This document shows positions 50,022 through 59,194 of a stretch of 64,000 nucleotides of DNA, one piece after another (position 1 is the stretch's first letter; the number at the start of each line of letters is the position of its first letter). The DNA is from Faecalicatena sp. Marseille-Q4148 (GTDB lineage: Bacteria; Bacillota; Clostridia; Lachnospirales; Lachnospiraceae): assembly GCA_018228665.1 (NCBI GenBank), contig CP073692.1:620001-684000 (forward strand), written 5' to 3'. The notes under the pieces were generated by a model. It saw only the letters and a program-made list of their open reading frames with translations. It made no database searches and was not told where the DNA came from. A program made the translations under genes and the position numbers.

Positions 50022-50241
50022 GTTTAATTTCTCCCCATTGTCGTTTTTTCTCATTCGGTTTCCTGAAAAAATTACAAGGTGATCGACATCCGGGCGTACC
50101 TCGAATGGCATATATTTTGTAATAATAGTATTTGAAGAAACAGGACAATATAAAAAATGCTGCAAACCCGAAGGCTGCAGCATAATATGTATCTGGATTG
50201 TTATAATGCTCTAGTAGATATTTCTGTTGTTTATCTTTCAT
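49975..50241 (-). CDS. Possible small membrane protein overlapping the response regulator
   Basis: An 88-codon frame from ATG 50241 behind GGACAGGTGA, with one membrane segment (YYAAAFGFAAFFILSCFFKY). It overlaps the regulator start by 47 bp; the part after residue 45 looks less protein-like, so the true gene may be shorter or disrupted. Confidence 0.4.
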   Translation of the reverse strand: MKDKQQKYLLEHYNNPDTYYAAAFGFAAFFILSCFFKYYYYKIYAIRGTPGCRSPCNFFRKPNEKKRQWGEIKHAEIRKHKNGIYKYN

Positions 50242-50271
50242 ACATATCACCTGTCCTTGAGAAACAAACAA

Positions 50272-50537
50272 TGGTGATTTATTGCATCTATTTTTTCTCT
50301 ATAGTAAATATAGCTGTTCTAAATATTTTGTATCATGTACTTTTTTTATTAAATATAGTGTAAAACACAAATGTCACAGAAATGTCTCAGAAATGTCCTA
50401 AATCACAAAAATTATTATATTATGGTACTTTCTTTTCAATCGTACCTTTATAATATTTATTCAACCATTTCACTCGACTCTATAATATTCATCTTTGAAA
50501 TTATACGCACTGGAATTGCTCTTGCGAACAAACAGAA
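50272..50537. other. Intergenic region, nothing recognised
   Basis: AT-rich; contains the repeat AAATGTC three times at 50371-50398 (CACAAATGTCACAGAAATGTCTCAG and so on, each under 12 bases). No gene or clear terminator found. Confidence 0.35.
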
Positions 50538-50714
50538 TCATATTTTTTTATTAGGATAGTTTTTGGTGTCTGTTTTCGGTTTCATAGACCAGAACAGGAC
50601 ATTCATGAGAATTACAATCAGTAATACAGCAGCTAAAGCCACCCAGAATCCCATGTTCAGACCAAGCCATTCCGTAGTTCCAAAAAGTGTCATCCAAAGT
50701 TCTTTCCAGTTCAT
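50538..50714 (-). CDS. Small membrane protein next to the P-type ATPase
   Basis: A 58-residue protein starting MNWKELWMTLFGTTEW, with one long membrane segment (MGFWVALAAVLLIVILMNVL) and a basic tail. AAGGAGGTGC precedes the ATG, 12 bp after the ATPase stop. Probably an accessory peptide of the transporter, like other single-pass P-type ATPase regulators; no homologue recognised. Confidence 0.65.
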   Translation of the reverse strand: MNWKELWMTLFGTTEWLGLNMGFWVALAAVLLIVILMNVLFWSMKPKTDTKNYPNKKI

Positions 50715-50726
50715 TGTTGCACCTCC

Positions 50727-53498
50727 TTAAAGCAATTCGCCAAAGTGACGAACATAAGCCTTTTTCAAGCTTGTTGCCAAAATCATATACAATAAGATAC
50801 ACGGAAGCAGATATGCAAAGTATGCTGCTGGCAGTGCCACAAACCCAAGAAGCTTTCCGAATATCGTAAATGGTATGATGGTCAGAATCGTAATCCCTGT
50901 CATCGTAAGGAATGTCACAGGAGCAGATGCCCGGCTCTGGATAAATGGGAGCTTCGGTGTACGGATCATGTGGATTACTAATGTCTGGCTCCACATAGAT
51001 TCTACAAACCAGCCAGCCTGGAACATTCCGATATACTGTGTCTGCATCGCCGTCAGCTCTGTTCCGCTAAAATGAGCCGGCAGGTCATTGAACAGGATAC
51101 CCTTGGATACAAAGAATGGGCAGAATACAAAGTACATGAAAATGTATGTGGTAAAATCAAAGATGGAGCTGGTTGGTCCGATCCAGATCATAAAACTGCC
51201 TACACTGGAGGCATCCCATTTTCGTGGTTTGGCAATAAACTCTTCATCTACATTGTCCCATGGGATTGCTGTACAGGACAGGTCGTAGATCAGGTTCAGG
51301 AAAATCAAATGTACACTTTCCATTGGCAGGAATGGTAAAAGAGCCGATGCAGCTAGTACGGAAAACATATTTCCAAAATTGGAGGAAGCCGTCATTTTGA
51401 TGTATTTGATCATGTTGGCATAGGTTTTCCGACCTTCAATGATGCCCTGCTCCAAAACCATCAGATCTTTTTCTAAAAGAATGATGTCTGCCGATTCTTT
51501 TGCCACGTCTACCGCTGTATCTACAGAGATGCCGATGTCTGCTGATTTCATGGCAGCAGCATCATTGATTCCATCACCCATAAATCCAACGGTATGACCA
51601 TTCTCACGAAGAACAGAAACAATACGGGCTTTCTGCTCTGGTGTCAGTTTCGCAAAGACATCGGTGGTTTCTGCCACTCTGGCAAGTTCAGCATCACTCA
51701 TATGTTCCAGATCAGAACCCAGGAGCATATTGCGAACCTTCAGCCCGACCTGTTTACAGATGGTTCGGGTTACTTTTTCATTATCACCTGTGAGGATTTT
51801 GGTAAGGACCCCATGGTTTTTCAATGCCTGGATAGCATCGGCAGTAGACTCTTTTGGTGGATCTAAAAATGCCAGATAACCAATCAGCACCATATCGCAT
51901 TCATCTTTAACACCAAAAGCTCCTACTGGAGATGGGTTGCTCTTTTGGGCGATAGCCAAAACACGAAAGCCTTTTTCATTTAATCCATCTACAGTTTTCA
52001 AAATCCGGCTCCGCACTTCATCACGCAGAGGTTGTACATGCCCGTCACATTCTGCAAAGCTACAGATCGAAAGCATTTCTTCCACAGCACCTTTTGTTAC
52101 CATCTGTGTCTTTCCGTTTTTATCCTGTACCACAGTGGATAAACGGCGGCGTTTAAAGTCAAAGGGAATCTCATCCACCTTGATGTAGGTTTCGGACAGG
52201 TCAATCAGACGTTTATCTGCCGCTTCCATCTCCTCTGTTTTATGGATAATAGCCAGATCCATGAGATTTTTATATCCTGTCTGAAAATAACTGTTCAGAT
52301 AGGCATGTCGAAGGACTCTGGTATCATCTTCTCCATTTACATTGAGATGATATTCCAATACCACCTTGTCCTGTGTCAGTGTCCCTGTCTTGTCTGTGCA
52401 GAGGATGTCCATAGCACCAAAATTCTGAATGGAATTGAGGTTTTTTACAATCGTTTGTTTTTTACTCATGGAAACAGCGCCTTTTGCAAGACAGGTGGTT
52501 ACAATCATCGGAAGCATTTCCGGTGTGAGCCCCACTGCAATGGAAATCCCAAATAGGAAAGCCTCCAGCCAATCCCCCTTTGTAATGCCATTCACAAAGA
52601 ATACCAGCGGAACCATCACCAGCATAAAACGAATCAGCACCCATGACACAGCATTGACACCTTTCGTAAAACTGGTTTCCACAGCTTCTCCGGCAACAGC
52701 AGCGGCCATAGAGCCAAACAGCGTATGATCGCCAACACAGATAACAACAGCCGTTGCACTTCCGGAGATTACATTACTGCCCATAAATGCAATATTGGTA
52801 TAATCCGTCACACTGTCCTTATGTGAGCTTGGGCTTACATGAGAGAGCTTTTCAACCGGTTCACTTTCTCCGGTAAGGCTTGCCTGGCTGACAAATAGAT
52901 CTTTTGCATCCAGGATACGGACATCCGCCGGAATCATGTCCCCAGCAGATAAATGGACAATATCACCTACCACCAGATCATCCATGGGTATCTCTGTTTT
53001 TTCCTGTCCTATGCGGGTGACGGTACAGGTGGTTGTGATCATTGCAAGCAGCTTTTCCGCCGCATTTCCGCTGCGGGATTCCTGCACAAAGCGAAGGGTA
53101 CCGGAAATAAATACCATAGTTAAAATGATAACGACTGTCAAAAAATCAAAGTCCTCTGGTACGCTTCCAAAGAGTGAAAAATACGGGAAAATCATATCCG
53201 TAATCGTGGAAACAAAAGCAAGGCAAAATAAAATAGCAGTAAAAGGGTTGATAAATGCACCCGCCACACGTTTTGCCAGGGATTTCTTTTTTTCATGGGT
53301 GACTTTGTTCGTACCGTATTTGGAACGGTTTACGGATACGGTATCTGCTTCTAACCCCCTAAGTGTGGTATGAAGGATTTTTAAAACCTCTTTTACCGGG
53401 TTGGTTGCTGCAGATTGGATGCGACGGTTCTGTTCGTCACGGATGACTGCCTTTTCTACAGTCTGGCGAACAGCCATACGATTTTCTTTTTTGTTCAT
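50727..53498 (-). CDS. mgtA: MgtA-type P-type ATPase 1 (probable Mg2+ importer)
   Basis: A 923-residue P3B-type ATPase: N-terminal cation ATPase domain, membrane motif LTPEMLPMI, phosphorylation site CTDKTGT, and hinge [20 protein letters not shown]. Ten membrane segments expected. ATG 53498 with AGGAGG is chosen; the frame runs further upstream. That AGGAGG lies inside the last codons of a proline-rich leader frame, suggesting translational control. A paralogue lies at 54788-57451. Confidence 0.9.
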   Translation of the reverse strand: MNKKENRMAVRQTVEKAVIRDEQNRRIQSAATNPVKEVLKILHTTLRGLEADTVSVNRSKYGTNKVTHEKKKSLAKRVAGAFINPFTAILFCLAFVSTITDMIFPYFSLFGSVPEDFDFLTVVIILTMVFISGTLRFVQESRSGNAAEKLLAMITTTCTVTRIGQEKTEIPMDDLVVGDIVHLSAGDMIPADVRILDAKDLFVSQASLTGESEPVEKLSHVSPSSHKDSVTDYTNIAFMGSNVISGSATAVVICVGDHTLFGSMAAAVAGEAVETSFTKGVNAVSWVLIRFMLVMVPLVFFVNGITKGDWLEAFLFGISIAVGLTPEMLPMIVTTCLAKGAVSMSKKQTIVKNLNSIQNFGAMDILCTDKTGTLTQDKVVLEYHLNVNGEDDTRVLRHAYLNSYFQTGYKNLMDLAIIHKTEEMEAADKRLIDLSETYIKVDEIPFDFKRRRLSTVVQDKNGKTQMVTKGAVEEMLSICSFAECDGHVQPLRDEVRSRILKTVDGLNEKGFRVLAIAQKSNPSPVGAFGVKDECDMVLIGYLAFLDPPKESTADAIQALKNHGVLTKILTGDNEKVTRTICKQVGLKVRNMLLGSDLEHMSDAELARVAETTDVFAKLTPEQKARIVSVLRENGHTVGFMGDGINDAAAMKSADIGISVDTAVDVAKESADIILLEKDLMVLEQGIIEGRKTYANMIKYIKMTASSNFGNMFSVLAASALLPFLPMESVHLIFLNLIYDLSCTAIPWDNVDEEFIAKPRKWDASSVGSFMIWIGPTSSIFDFTTYIFMYFVFCPFFVSKGILFNDLPAHFSGTELTAMQTQYIGMFQAGWFVESMWSQTLVIHMIRTPKLPFIQSRASAPVTFLTMTGITILTIIPFTIFGKLLGFVALPAAYFAYLLPCILLYMILATSLKKAYVRHFGELL

Positions 53499-53503
53499 TG
53501 GTC

Positions 53504-53611
53504 TTACCTCCTTGAATTTTTGTAGGGGCAAGGAAGATGATATGAGGGACACGGAATCTGTGGACACTCATACAATATTCTCTGCCTTCGTGGACTGCCT
53601 TCAGAGTCCAT
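53504..53611 (-). CDS. Proline-rich leader peptide of mgtA 1 (MgtL-like)
   Basis: A 35-codon frame from ATG 53611, behind GAGGTGA at 53617-53623. It starts [15 protein letters not shown] and continues with five Pro codons in [15 protein letters not shown]. The AGGAGG of mgtA is read as its last two Arg codons, and its stop is 5 bp before the ATPase start. Enteric mgtA has the leader MgtL (MDPEPTPLPR...), whose acidic start and prolines sense Mg2+ and proline through ribosome stability. Resemblance is in layout and composition only. Confidence 0.6.
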   Translation of the reverse strand: MDSEGSPRRQRILYECPQIPCPSYHLPCPYKNSRR

Positions 53612-53663
53612 GTCTTTCACCTCACAATCTTTAAAAGCTATCTATGTAAAACCGCAATGGGAA

Positions 53664-53975
53664 TTACGGTCTGTGGTATCGGTTGCTCTTTTCGATATAC
53701 CAGACATCTAAGCCGGCAAGTATCATCCATGCAATCATTGCAGATACAAACCAGTGGTTTGAAAACAAGGGCAAAAATCCTTTTACCAGAAAGATGATAC
53801 CGTTTAAGGTAATGATTCCTCCGATATTACGGCAAAGCGGGACAATTCGAAGTTTATCCTTCTCTTTTTGCGGCATATTTTTCCATAAGGAAAGATGGAG
53901 GTAGCCCTTTCCAAAGGCAAACCAAAGACCGGCAAAGGTAAATAGGAATCCAAAAAAAATGCAAGTAAAGTCCAT
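53664..53975 (-). CDS. DUF3784-like membrane protein
   Basis: A 103-residue protein with three membrane segments (IFFGFLFTFAGLWFAFGKGY; IGGIITLNGIIFLV; SAMIAWMILAGLDVWYI) and the MPQKEKDKLRIVPLCRNIGG loop typical of DUF3784. Function unknown; lies between the two P-type ATPase genes on the same strand. ATG with AGGAGG. Confidence 0.7.
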   Translation of the reverse strand: MDFTCIFFGFLFTFAGLWFAFGKGYLHLSLWKNMPQKEKDKLRIVPLCRNIGGIITLNGIIFLVKGFLPLFSNHWFVSAMIAWMILAGLDVWYIEKSNRYHRP

Positions 53976-53990
53976 TGTCTGATCCTCCTT

Positions 53991-54116
53991 TTAGTGATAG
54001 AAGCGGTTGCTTCGTTTTGTCAGTTTCAAAAGTTTGGTGGCAAGTACAATCATAGTGGTAGCAAGAATAACCCAGACCACAGCACTTACCTGATAACAAA
54101 ACCGAAAGATAGTCAT
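53991..54116 (-). CDS. Possible 41-residue single-pass membrane protein
   Basis: A frame with one membrane segment (SAVVWVILATTMIVLATKLL) and a basic tail, following the direct-repeat promoter at 54160-54216 and ending 16 bp before the DUF3784 gene. The ribosome binding site is poor. Support is the hydrophobic profile and position. Confidence 0.4.
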   Translation of the reverse strand: MTIFRFCYQVSAVVWVILATTMIVLATKLLKLTKRSNRFYH

Positions 54117-54159
54117 TCATCATTAACGTATTTCTGGATACGTTTCTTTGACCATGAAA

Positions 54160-54216
54160 AGTATATAAAAAACAGCAGGGGAATCCTATGGCTAAAGTCT
54201 TGCGATTTTCTTGCGA
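54160..54216 (-). promoter_or_regulatory. Regulator-type direct repeat and promoter
   Basis: Two TCTTGCGA copies (54198-54205, 54209-54216), 11 bp apart, lie 32 bp before a TATACT -10 (54160-54165) on the minus strand. Spacing is typical of OmpR-family activator sites. The same repeat lies upstream of mgtA 2. Confidence 0.6.
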
Positions 54217-54269
54217 TTTGGCAAGAAAATAGACGGGCTGGAACCTAAAATGGTCTCAGTCCGCCTTTC

Positions 54270-54776
54270 TCATAACTCATCATTAAATTTGTAACCAATC
54301 CCCCAGATCGTTAAAATGTATGTGGGAGAATCTGGGGCAGGTTCAATCTTTTTCCGCAGTTTCCGGATAAAAGCCATGATGTTACTGTTATCCAGAAGAT
54401 AATCCTCCTCCCATACTGCACGGTAAATCTGTTCTTTTGTAAAAACTTCTCCACGATTCTTAGCAAGAAAATATAAAATGTCGAATTCCTTTGGTGTCAG
54501 GCTGATTTCAGAACCTTTTATCAGGACTTTCCGACTTCTTGGACGAATCTCCAGATCACCGATCAGAAGTGCATCCGATTGTATACCAATAGCCACCTCT
54601 GTATCTTCGGAGTCTCCTAATAACAGCGAGGATACTTCACCGCTTATCATGTCCTGAATACCGGAAAGCAGATCTTTTGTATAAGCACTTTCCGGCGGTT
54701 CCCTTAATAATTTTTCCAAGAGCCAGATTTCAAGGGCATGATCCATGGGAATATAACTGATATTCTTTTTCATCAT
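54270..54776 (-). CDS. Receiver-less OmpR-type winged-helix regulator
   Basis: A 168-residue protein. The C-terminal winged helix is clear (LTPKEFDILYFLAKNRGEVF; DNSNIMAFIRKLRKKI; IWGIGYKF). The first 75 residues do not form a receiver domain: no aspartate pocket, only MDHALEIWLLEKLL and an acidic stretch. It sits 11 bp after mgtA 2, and TCTTGCGA repeats flank both genes, so it probably controls this locus without phosphorylation. AAAGGAGG before ATG. Confidence 0.82.
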   Translation of the reverse strand: MMKKNISYIPMDHALEIWLLEKLLREPPESAYTKDLLSGIQDMISGEVSSLLLGDSEDTEVAIGIQSDALLIGDLEIRPRSRKVLIKGSEISLTPKEFDILYFLAKNRGEVFTKEQIYRAVWEEDYLLDNSNIMAFIRKLRKKIEPAPDSPTYILTIWGIGYKFNDEL

Positions 54777-54787
54777 GAACGCCTCCT

Positions 54788-57451
54788 TTAAATTAACTCT
54801 TGATATTTATTCTTATAAAAATATTTGGTTACGGAACTCAGCAGCATATAGAAAAATGCCACAAGCAGCAAAAAGGCAAAATACCAAAGCGGTAATTTTG
54901 TCAGTCCAAACAGTGATGCCCCGCTGGTAAACGTAAGGGCTGTAAAAGCAAGAATCCCTACCAGAGTGATAGAGATGACCGGTGCAGATGCCCTGCTTTG
55001 GAGAAACGGGATTTTGGCAGTACGAAGGAAATGCAGGATCAAAACCTGTGTCCACATGGACTCCAAAAACCAGCCTGTTTGGAATAAAGCAGCGTACTGA
55101 AGCTTCAGGGAAGGATCGGTAAGCTGCAGGTAAGTTGCCCCTCCGCACAGTGCAGGGCATAGGAAATAATACAAAAACAGGAAAGTCACAATATCAAACA
55201 GGGAACTGATCGGTCCGAAAGAAAGCATAAACTGCTTTAGTGTCTTGCCGGACCAGTCTCTTGGGGACAGCATTTCTTCTTCATCTACATTGTCCCAGGG
55301 AAGTACGATACATAGCGTATCATATAACAGATTCAGAAGCAGGATCTGAATGGAGGTCATAGGAAGAAACGGTAAAAATGCACTGGCACAAATGATGGAA
55401 AAAATATTTCCAAAATTGGAACTTGCAGTGATTTTAATATACTTCAGCATATTGGTAAAAGTTTTTCGCCCTTCCAGGACACCCTGCTCCAATACATTTA
55501 AGTCTTTTTGCAGTAGTACAACATCAGCAGCATCTTTTGCAGCGTCCACTGCTGTATCTACAGAAATCCCTACATTTGCCTCATTTAGTGCAGGAATGTC
55601 GTTGACCCCATCCCCAAGAAATCCAACAGTATGACCATTCTCTTTGAGTGCAGAAACCAGACGCACTTTCTGACCGGGAGTAAGCTCTGCAAAAACATGG
55701 GTTTCTTCTACCACCTTTTTCAGTTCACAGTCTGTCATTTCATCCAGTTGGGTGCCGGTCAGGATATGTTCCGCAGAGATTCCAACCCGGCGGCAGACGG
55801 ATACCGCAATGGCTGCCTGATCTCCGGTCAGAATCTTCGGAATTACTTTTAATCTCTTCAGTGTTGTTACGGATTCGCTTGCAGTCTGTTTCGGAGCATC
55901 AAAGAAAGACAGATAACCAACCAAAGTCATATCTTTTTCATCGTCAGGTGTGATTTCCTTTCGTGTTCCCACATTTCTCCGAGCCACAGCAATAACCTTC
56001 ATCCCATCCTGCAACATTTCCCCTACCACAGAAAATACGCTTTGTCTGGCATCTTTCTCCATAGGAAGTCGTGTTCCCTGATATTCTACATGACTGCATC
56101 GGGAAAGGATGTGTGCAATATCCCCTTTCATAATCAAATGGCTGTTTCCGGTACTGTCCTGTACAAGGGTACTGACAAACTTACGGGTATAGTCAAAAGG
56201 AATTTCATCTGCCTTTTGATATTCTGTCAGAAGCTTGGCATAATGGATTTCCCTGCCTGGCATGGATTTGCATGCAAGAATGGCATTGTCAATGGGGTTG
56301 CAGACACCAGAGTGATAGGAACTGTTCAGATAAGCAAGATCCAGGACCTCTGTATTTTCATTGCCCAGAATATCCATATAATATTCCAACAGAATATTTT
56401 CATTGGTCAGTGTTCCTGTTTTATCCATACAAAGCACATCCATACTTCCAAAGCTCTGCATGGCATTCAGATCTTTGATGATGGTCTGCTTTTTTCCCAT
56501 GGCAAGGCTTCCTTTTGCCAGGCAGGCAGTGATGACCATGGGGAGCATTTCCGGCATCAGTCCTACCGCGACAGACAGTGCGAATGCAAAGGATTCCAGC
56601 CACTTTCCACCTGTAATTCCCAATATAAGAAATACAATGGGAACCAGAACTGCCATAAACCGGATCATGACCCAGGCAATGGAATTGGCTCCTTTTTGAA
56701 AAGCATTTTTATCTTCGGAATCCGGTTTTGTAAATTCTCCGTACAGAGTATCCGTTCCTACCGCCAGTACAATGCCTTCCCCTTTTCCGCTGATAACTGT
56801 AGTCGCCATAAACGCAAGATTTTCCAATTGTGTTATGGGTTCCTGCTCTTTGTAACAAAGTGTACGGCAGCTTTTTTCCAAAATGGCGCTTTCTCCAGTG
56901 ATAGCGGCCTGGGAAATGAATAGATCGGTTACTTTTGTTAGCCGAATATCCGCAGGAACACGATCACCAGCAGAAAACAGAACCAGATCTCCTACCACTA
57001 ATTCTTCACCAGGGATTTCCCTTAGTTTCCCATTTCGTCTTACGGTAACCTTTTCGTGAATCAAACGGTCAAGCTGTGCGGCTGTGCTTTTCGCTCGCAG
57101 CTCCTGAATCAAACGGATGATACCGCTGATTACGATCATAGAAAAAATGATAAGAGCAGTGGTAGCGTTCCTTGCAAAATTAGAAGCCATAAAAACATCG
57201 GTGACAAGAGAAACAATACCTAAAATAAATAGAATCACATGAAATGGATTAATAAACGCTCGCCGCAAACGCTGGATAGTGGTATCCGTTTTTCGCTCCT
57301 GAAAACTGTTTTTACCATATCTTTCCCGCATTGCATCCACTTGTTCTCCGGACAGCCCAAGGGCAGATATTCCAAGATCCCGACAGATTTCTAGCGGCTT
57401 ACAGTAAGCGTATTTTTTGATACGGCTGTCAAATAGTGTTGCTTTCGACAA
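54788..57451 (-). CDS. mgtA: MgtA-type P-type ATPase 2
   Basis: An 887-residue P3B-type ATPase with the motifs VGLMPEMLPMV, CMDKTGT, FLGDGVNDIPALNEANVG and FDYTRKFVSTLVQD. Close paralogue of ATPase 1; the last 200 residues align well ([10 protein letters not shown] in both). The frame opens at ATG 57487, but TTG 57451, 8 nt after AAAGGAGG, is the better start. In contrast to ATPase 1 there is no leader peptide; instead a regulator direct repeat precedes it. Substrate inferred as Mg2+. Confidence 0.88.
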   Translation of the reverse strand: MSKATLFDSRIKKYAYCKPLEICRDLGISALGLSGEQVDAMRERYGKNSFQERKTDTTIQRLRRAFINPFHVILFILGIVSLVTDVFMASNFARNATTALIIFSMIVISGIIRLIQELRAKSTAAQLDRLIHEKVTVRRNGKLREIPGEELVVGDLVLFSAGDRVPADIRLTKVTDLFISQAAITGESAILEKSCRTLCYKEQEPITQLENLAFMATTVISGKGEGIVLAVGTDTLYGEFTKPDSEDKNAFQKGANSIAWVMIRFMAVLVPIVFLILGITGGKWLESFAFALSVAVGLMPEMLPMVITACLAKGSLAMGKKQTIIKDLNAMQSFGSMDVLCMDKTGTLTNENILLEYYMDILGNENTEVLDLAYLNSSYHSGVCNPIDNAILACKSMPGREIHYAKLLTEYQKADEIPFDYTRKFVSTLVQDSTGNSHLIMKGDIAHILSRCSHVEYQGTRLPMEKDARQSVFSVVGEMLQDGMKVIAVARRNVGTRKEITPDDEKDMTLVGYLSFFDAPKQTASESVTTLKRLKVIPKILTGDQAAIAVSVCRRVGISAEHILTGTQLDEMTDCELKKVVEETHVFAELTPGQKVRLVSALKENGHTVGFLGDGVNDIPALNEANVGISVDTAVDAAKDAADVVLLQKDLNVLEQGVLEGRKTFTNMLKYIKITASSNFGNIFSIICASAFLPFLPMTSIQILLLNLLYDTLCIVLPWDNVDEEEMLSPRDWSGKTLKQFMLSFGPISSLFDIVTFLFLYYFLCPALCGGATYLQLTDPSLKLQYAALFQTGWFLESMWTQVLILHFLRTAKIPFLQSRASAPVISITLVGILAFTALTFTSGASLFGLTKLPLWYFAFLLLVAFFYMLLSSVTKYFYKNKYQELI

Positions 57452-57486
57452 AAATAGGGCCTCCTTTCGTAGTATGAGTAAGAACA

Positions 57487-57541
57487 TTTTAACATAGAGT
57501 TGTGAAAATAACAGATTTATATTCTTGCTTTTTTCTTGCGA
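57487..57541 (-). promoter_or_regulatory. Direct repeat and promoter of mgtA 2
   Basis: TCTTGCTT (57524-57531) and TCTTGCGA (57534-57541), 10 bp apart, 31 bp before TAAAAT (57487-57492) on the minus strand. Same layout as at 54160-54216. Confidence 0.55.
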
Positions 57542-57696
57542 TTCATTGGAAAGCTACCATCTCGTTTTTTAATTTAGGAAACTTAAAAATAAAGCAATGC
57601 AAATTTGACTACCCCATTTTTTGACCAAATTACGTGTTTCTACAATAATCTCATCCATACTTTCTATATGCCCTTTTCATTTCTATACTCTTTTTT

Positions 57697-58176
57697 TCAC
57701 TTATTATCTGACCAATATACTATCCTATCACATATTTCAAAACCATAAGTAGTAGAATCAATTAAATAAACATCTGTATATGTAGAAATTTCCACTAATA
57801 ATACACTTGCCTTCTTCACTTCCATTTCTGACATTCCATGAAAAAGATTTTGGAGTACACATCGGCTTTTATTGCATACAACAAATTTTATTAATGCAAT
57901 TATCTTCCGCTCACCAATCGTCAGATCCCTAATTAATGTATTTTCCTTATTTCTCATATTTACAGAATCTAACAATGCCTGAACGGAAAATAGATCATCT
58001 TTCATTTCTGAGATGCTAGCTAGATACTGGCTTGTATTCATTTTTTCTTTTTGTTGCACAAGTGTCTTTTCAAAATCTTCAATGGAACATCCCAATATTC
58101 TTTCGAAAAAGTACAACTTTTCATACTCTTTTTTCGCATCTATTACCAAACCGACAACTTCGTATTTCTTTCTCAT
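57697..58176 (-). CDS. Degenerate ABC-ATPase-like protein
   Basis: A 159-residue protein. TIGERKIIALIKFVVCNKSR resembles an ABC signature with following helix, and LQNLFHGMSEMEVKKASVLL a D-loop region, but there is no Walker A and no Walker B Asp-Glu. It may be a half-domain regulator of the adjacent ABC system or an unrelated protein. It overlaps the upstream 60-residue gene by 4 bp (ATGA) and has AAAGGAG. Confidence 0.55.
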   Translation of the reverse strand: MRKKYEVVGLVIDAKKEYEKLYFFERILGCSIEDFEKTLVQQKEKMNTSQYLASISEMKDDLFSVQALLDSVNMRNKENTLIRDLTIGERKIIALIKFVVCNKSRCVLQNLFHGMSEMEVKKASVLLVEISTYTDVYLIDSTTYGFEICDRIVYWSDNK

Positions 58177-58355
58177 ATAATTTCTCCTTTCTTGGAAGGT
58201 ATCATTTTCATTCTTTTATTTCTAAACTTTCTAGAACAAAAATTTATCATGTCTCCAATCAATGTAATTATCATATAGAAAATACCTGCTAATATGATAA
58301 AAACAATTAAACACAACGTTTCCATAACAGATAATATTTGTTGAATTTTTATCAT
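58173..58355 (-). CDS. Small single-pass membrane protein
   Basis: A 60-residue protein: membrane segment ETLCLIVFIILAGIFYMIIT, then a Lys/Arg-rich tail. AGAGGATC precedes the ATG. Coupled to the degenerate ABC-like gene; probably an accessory membrane partner for it. Confidence 0.6.
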   Translation of the reverse strand: MIKIQQILSVMETLCLIVFIILAGIFYMIITLIGDMINFCSRKFRNKRMKMIPSKKGEII

Positions 58356-58410
58356 GAGATCCTCTCTTCCTACCTATAGAATGATTATTTCCTTCAAGTT
58401 AGTCCCTTGT

Positions 58411-59184
58411 TCATTTTCTTCTTGAATTGTTTCTTGGTTTCTTAGACTTATTTTTTTCTGATGAAACTCTATTTTGGGCTGAGCAGAGCATAACTGTGCT
58501 AATGATAAGCATCACCATCAAGACACTTACACTTAATACAACGTTGTACGTAACTTCTTCTCCATTTTGATAATTGATAATCCCTAACCCCGCAGTAATT
58601 GGATATACATTTCCTAACCCATGACCAGAAGCAAATGTTCCAACAAACCCATAAAAGAAAGAGAAGCCAACCCCGGCCATAAAGCTACCAGAACGCTGTC
58701 CTGTAAAAATGATAATTGGGAGCACAGCTACATAAACACAAAGATTCATTACAGTCATTTTCACAAATGCAAGTATCATACCACTGAACGATAAGCCTGG
58801 AAATTTGCTTATAATAAACACCAACATTGTAAAAATAAATTCAATAAAAGCCAGAAACACTGCTACTGCACCACCAGCGATTATTTTTCCCGTTAACAGA
58901 TTTCTATATGACAATGGAATTGTCAAAATATTTTTCAATGTATCTTCAACCCGTTCTCTTTCTATTATGTATCCAACAATCAATGTAATTGTTGCCGGAA
59001 AAATAAGACTAAAATTATTCCAGATCACAGTACCTGAAAATTGTTCAAGAGTATGAACTGTACCATCTGTTGCTACTGCCATAAGTCGACTCAATAGTAC
59101 AACTGTTAACATTGTAGCAACACCTATCCATATGACAGAATACCGTTTCAATTTATAAAATTCTGTTTTTGCGATTTTTAACAT
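58411..59184 (-). CDS. Lantibiotic-immunity-type ABC permease (LanG-like)
   Basis: A 257-residue permease with six membrane segments (VIWIGVATMLTVVLL; IWNNFSLIFPATITLIVGYI; VLPIIIFTGQ). The LanE/LanG pattern TEFYKLKRYSV at the start and NILTIPLSYRNLLTGK in the first loop match bacteriocin-immunity permeases. ATG 59184 with GAGGTAG, not the upstream in-frame start. It forms a heterodimer with the next gene product to remove lantibiotics from the membrane. Confidence 0.8.
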   Translation of the reverse strand: MLKIAKTEFYKLKRYSVIWIGVATMLTVVLLSRLMAVATDGTVHTLEQFSGTVIWNNFSLIFPATITLIVGYIIERERVEDTLKNILTIPLSYRNLLTGKIIAGGAVAVFLAFIEFIFTMLVFIISKFPGLSFSGMILAFVKMTVMNLCVYVAVLPIIIFTGQRSGSFMAGVGFSFFYGFVGTFASGHGLGNVYPITAGLGIINYQNGEEVTYNVVLSVSVLMVMLIISTVMLCSAQNRVSSEKNKSKKPRNNSRRK

Positions 59185-59194
59185 AATGTCTACC

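Noticed and set aside
53504-53663. M-box (ykoK) magnesium riboswitch ahead of mgtA 1
   Set aside because: The leader is short and I could not match the conserved M-box core; a coding explanation fits better.
56042-56923. Long plus-strand reading frame (293 codons) and several others opposite the P-type ATPases
   Set aside because: They lie wholly antisense to well-supported ATPase genes, have cysteine/histidine-rich implausible composition and lack ribosome binding sites.
19227-57690. Attachment-site direct repeat, for example TTACGTGTTT near 19.34 kb and 57.63 kb
   Set aside because: Only 10 bases, AT-rich, and the second copy lies beyond genes that do not look like part of the element.
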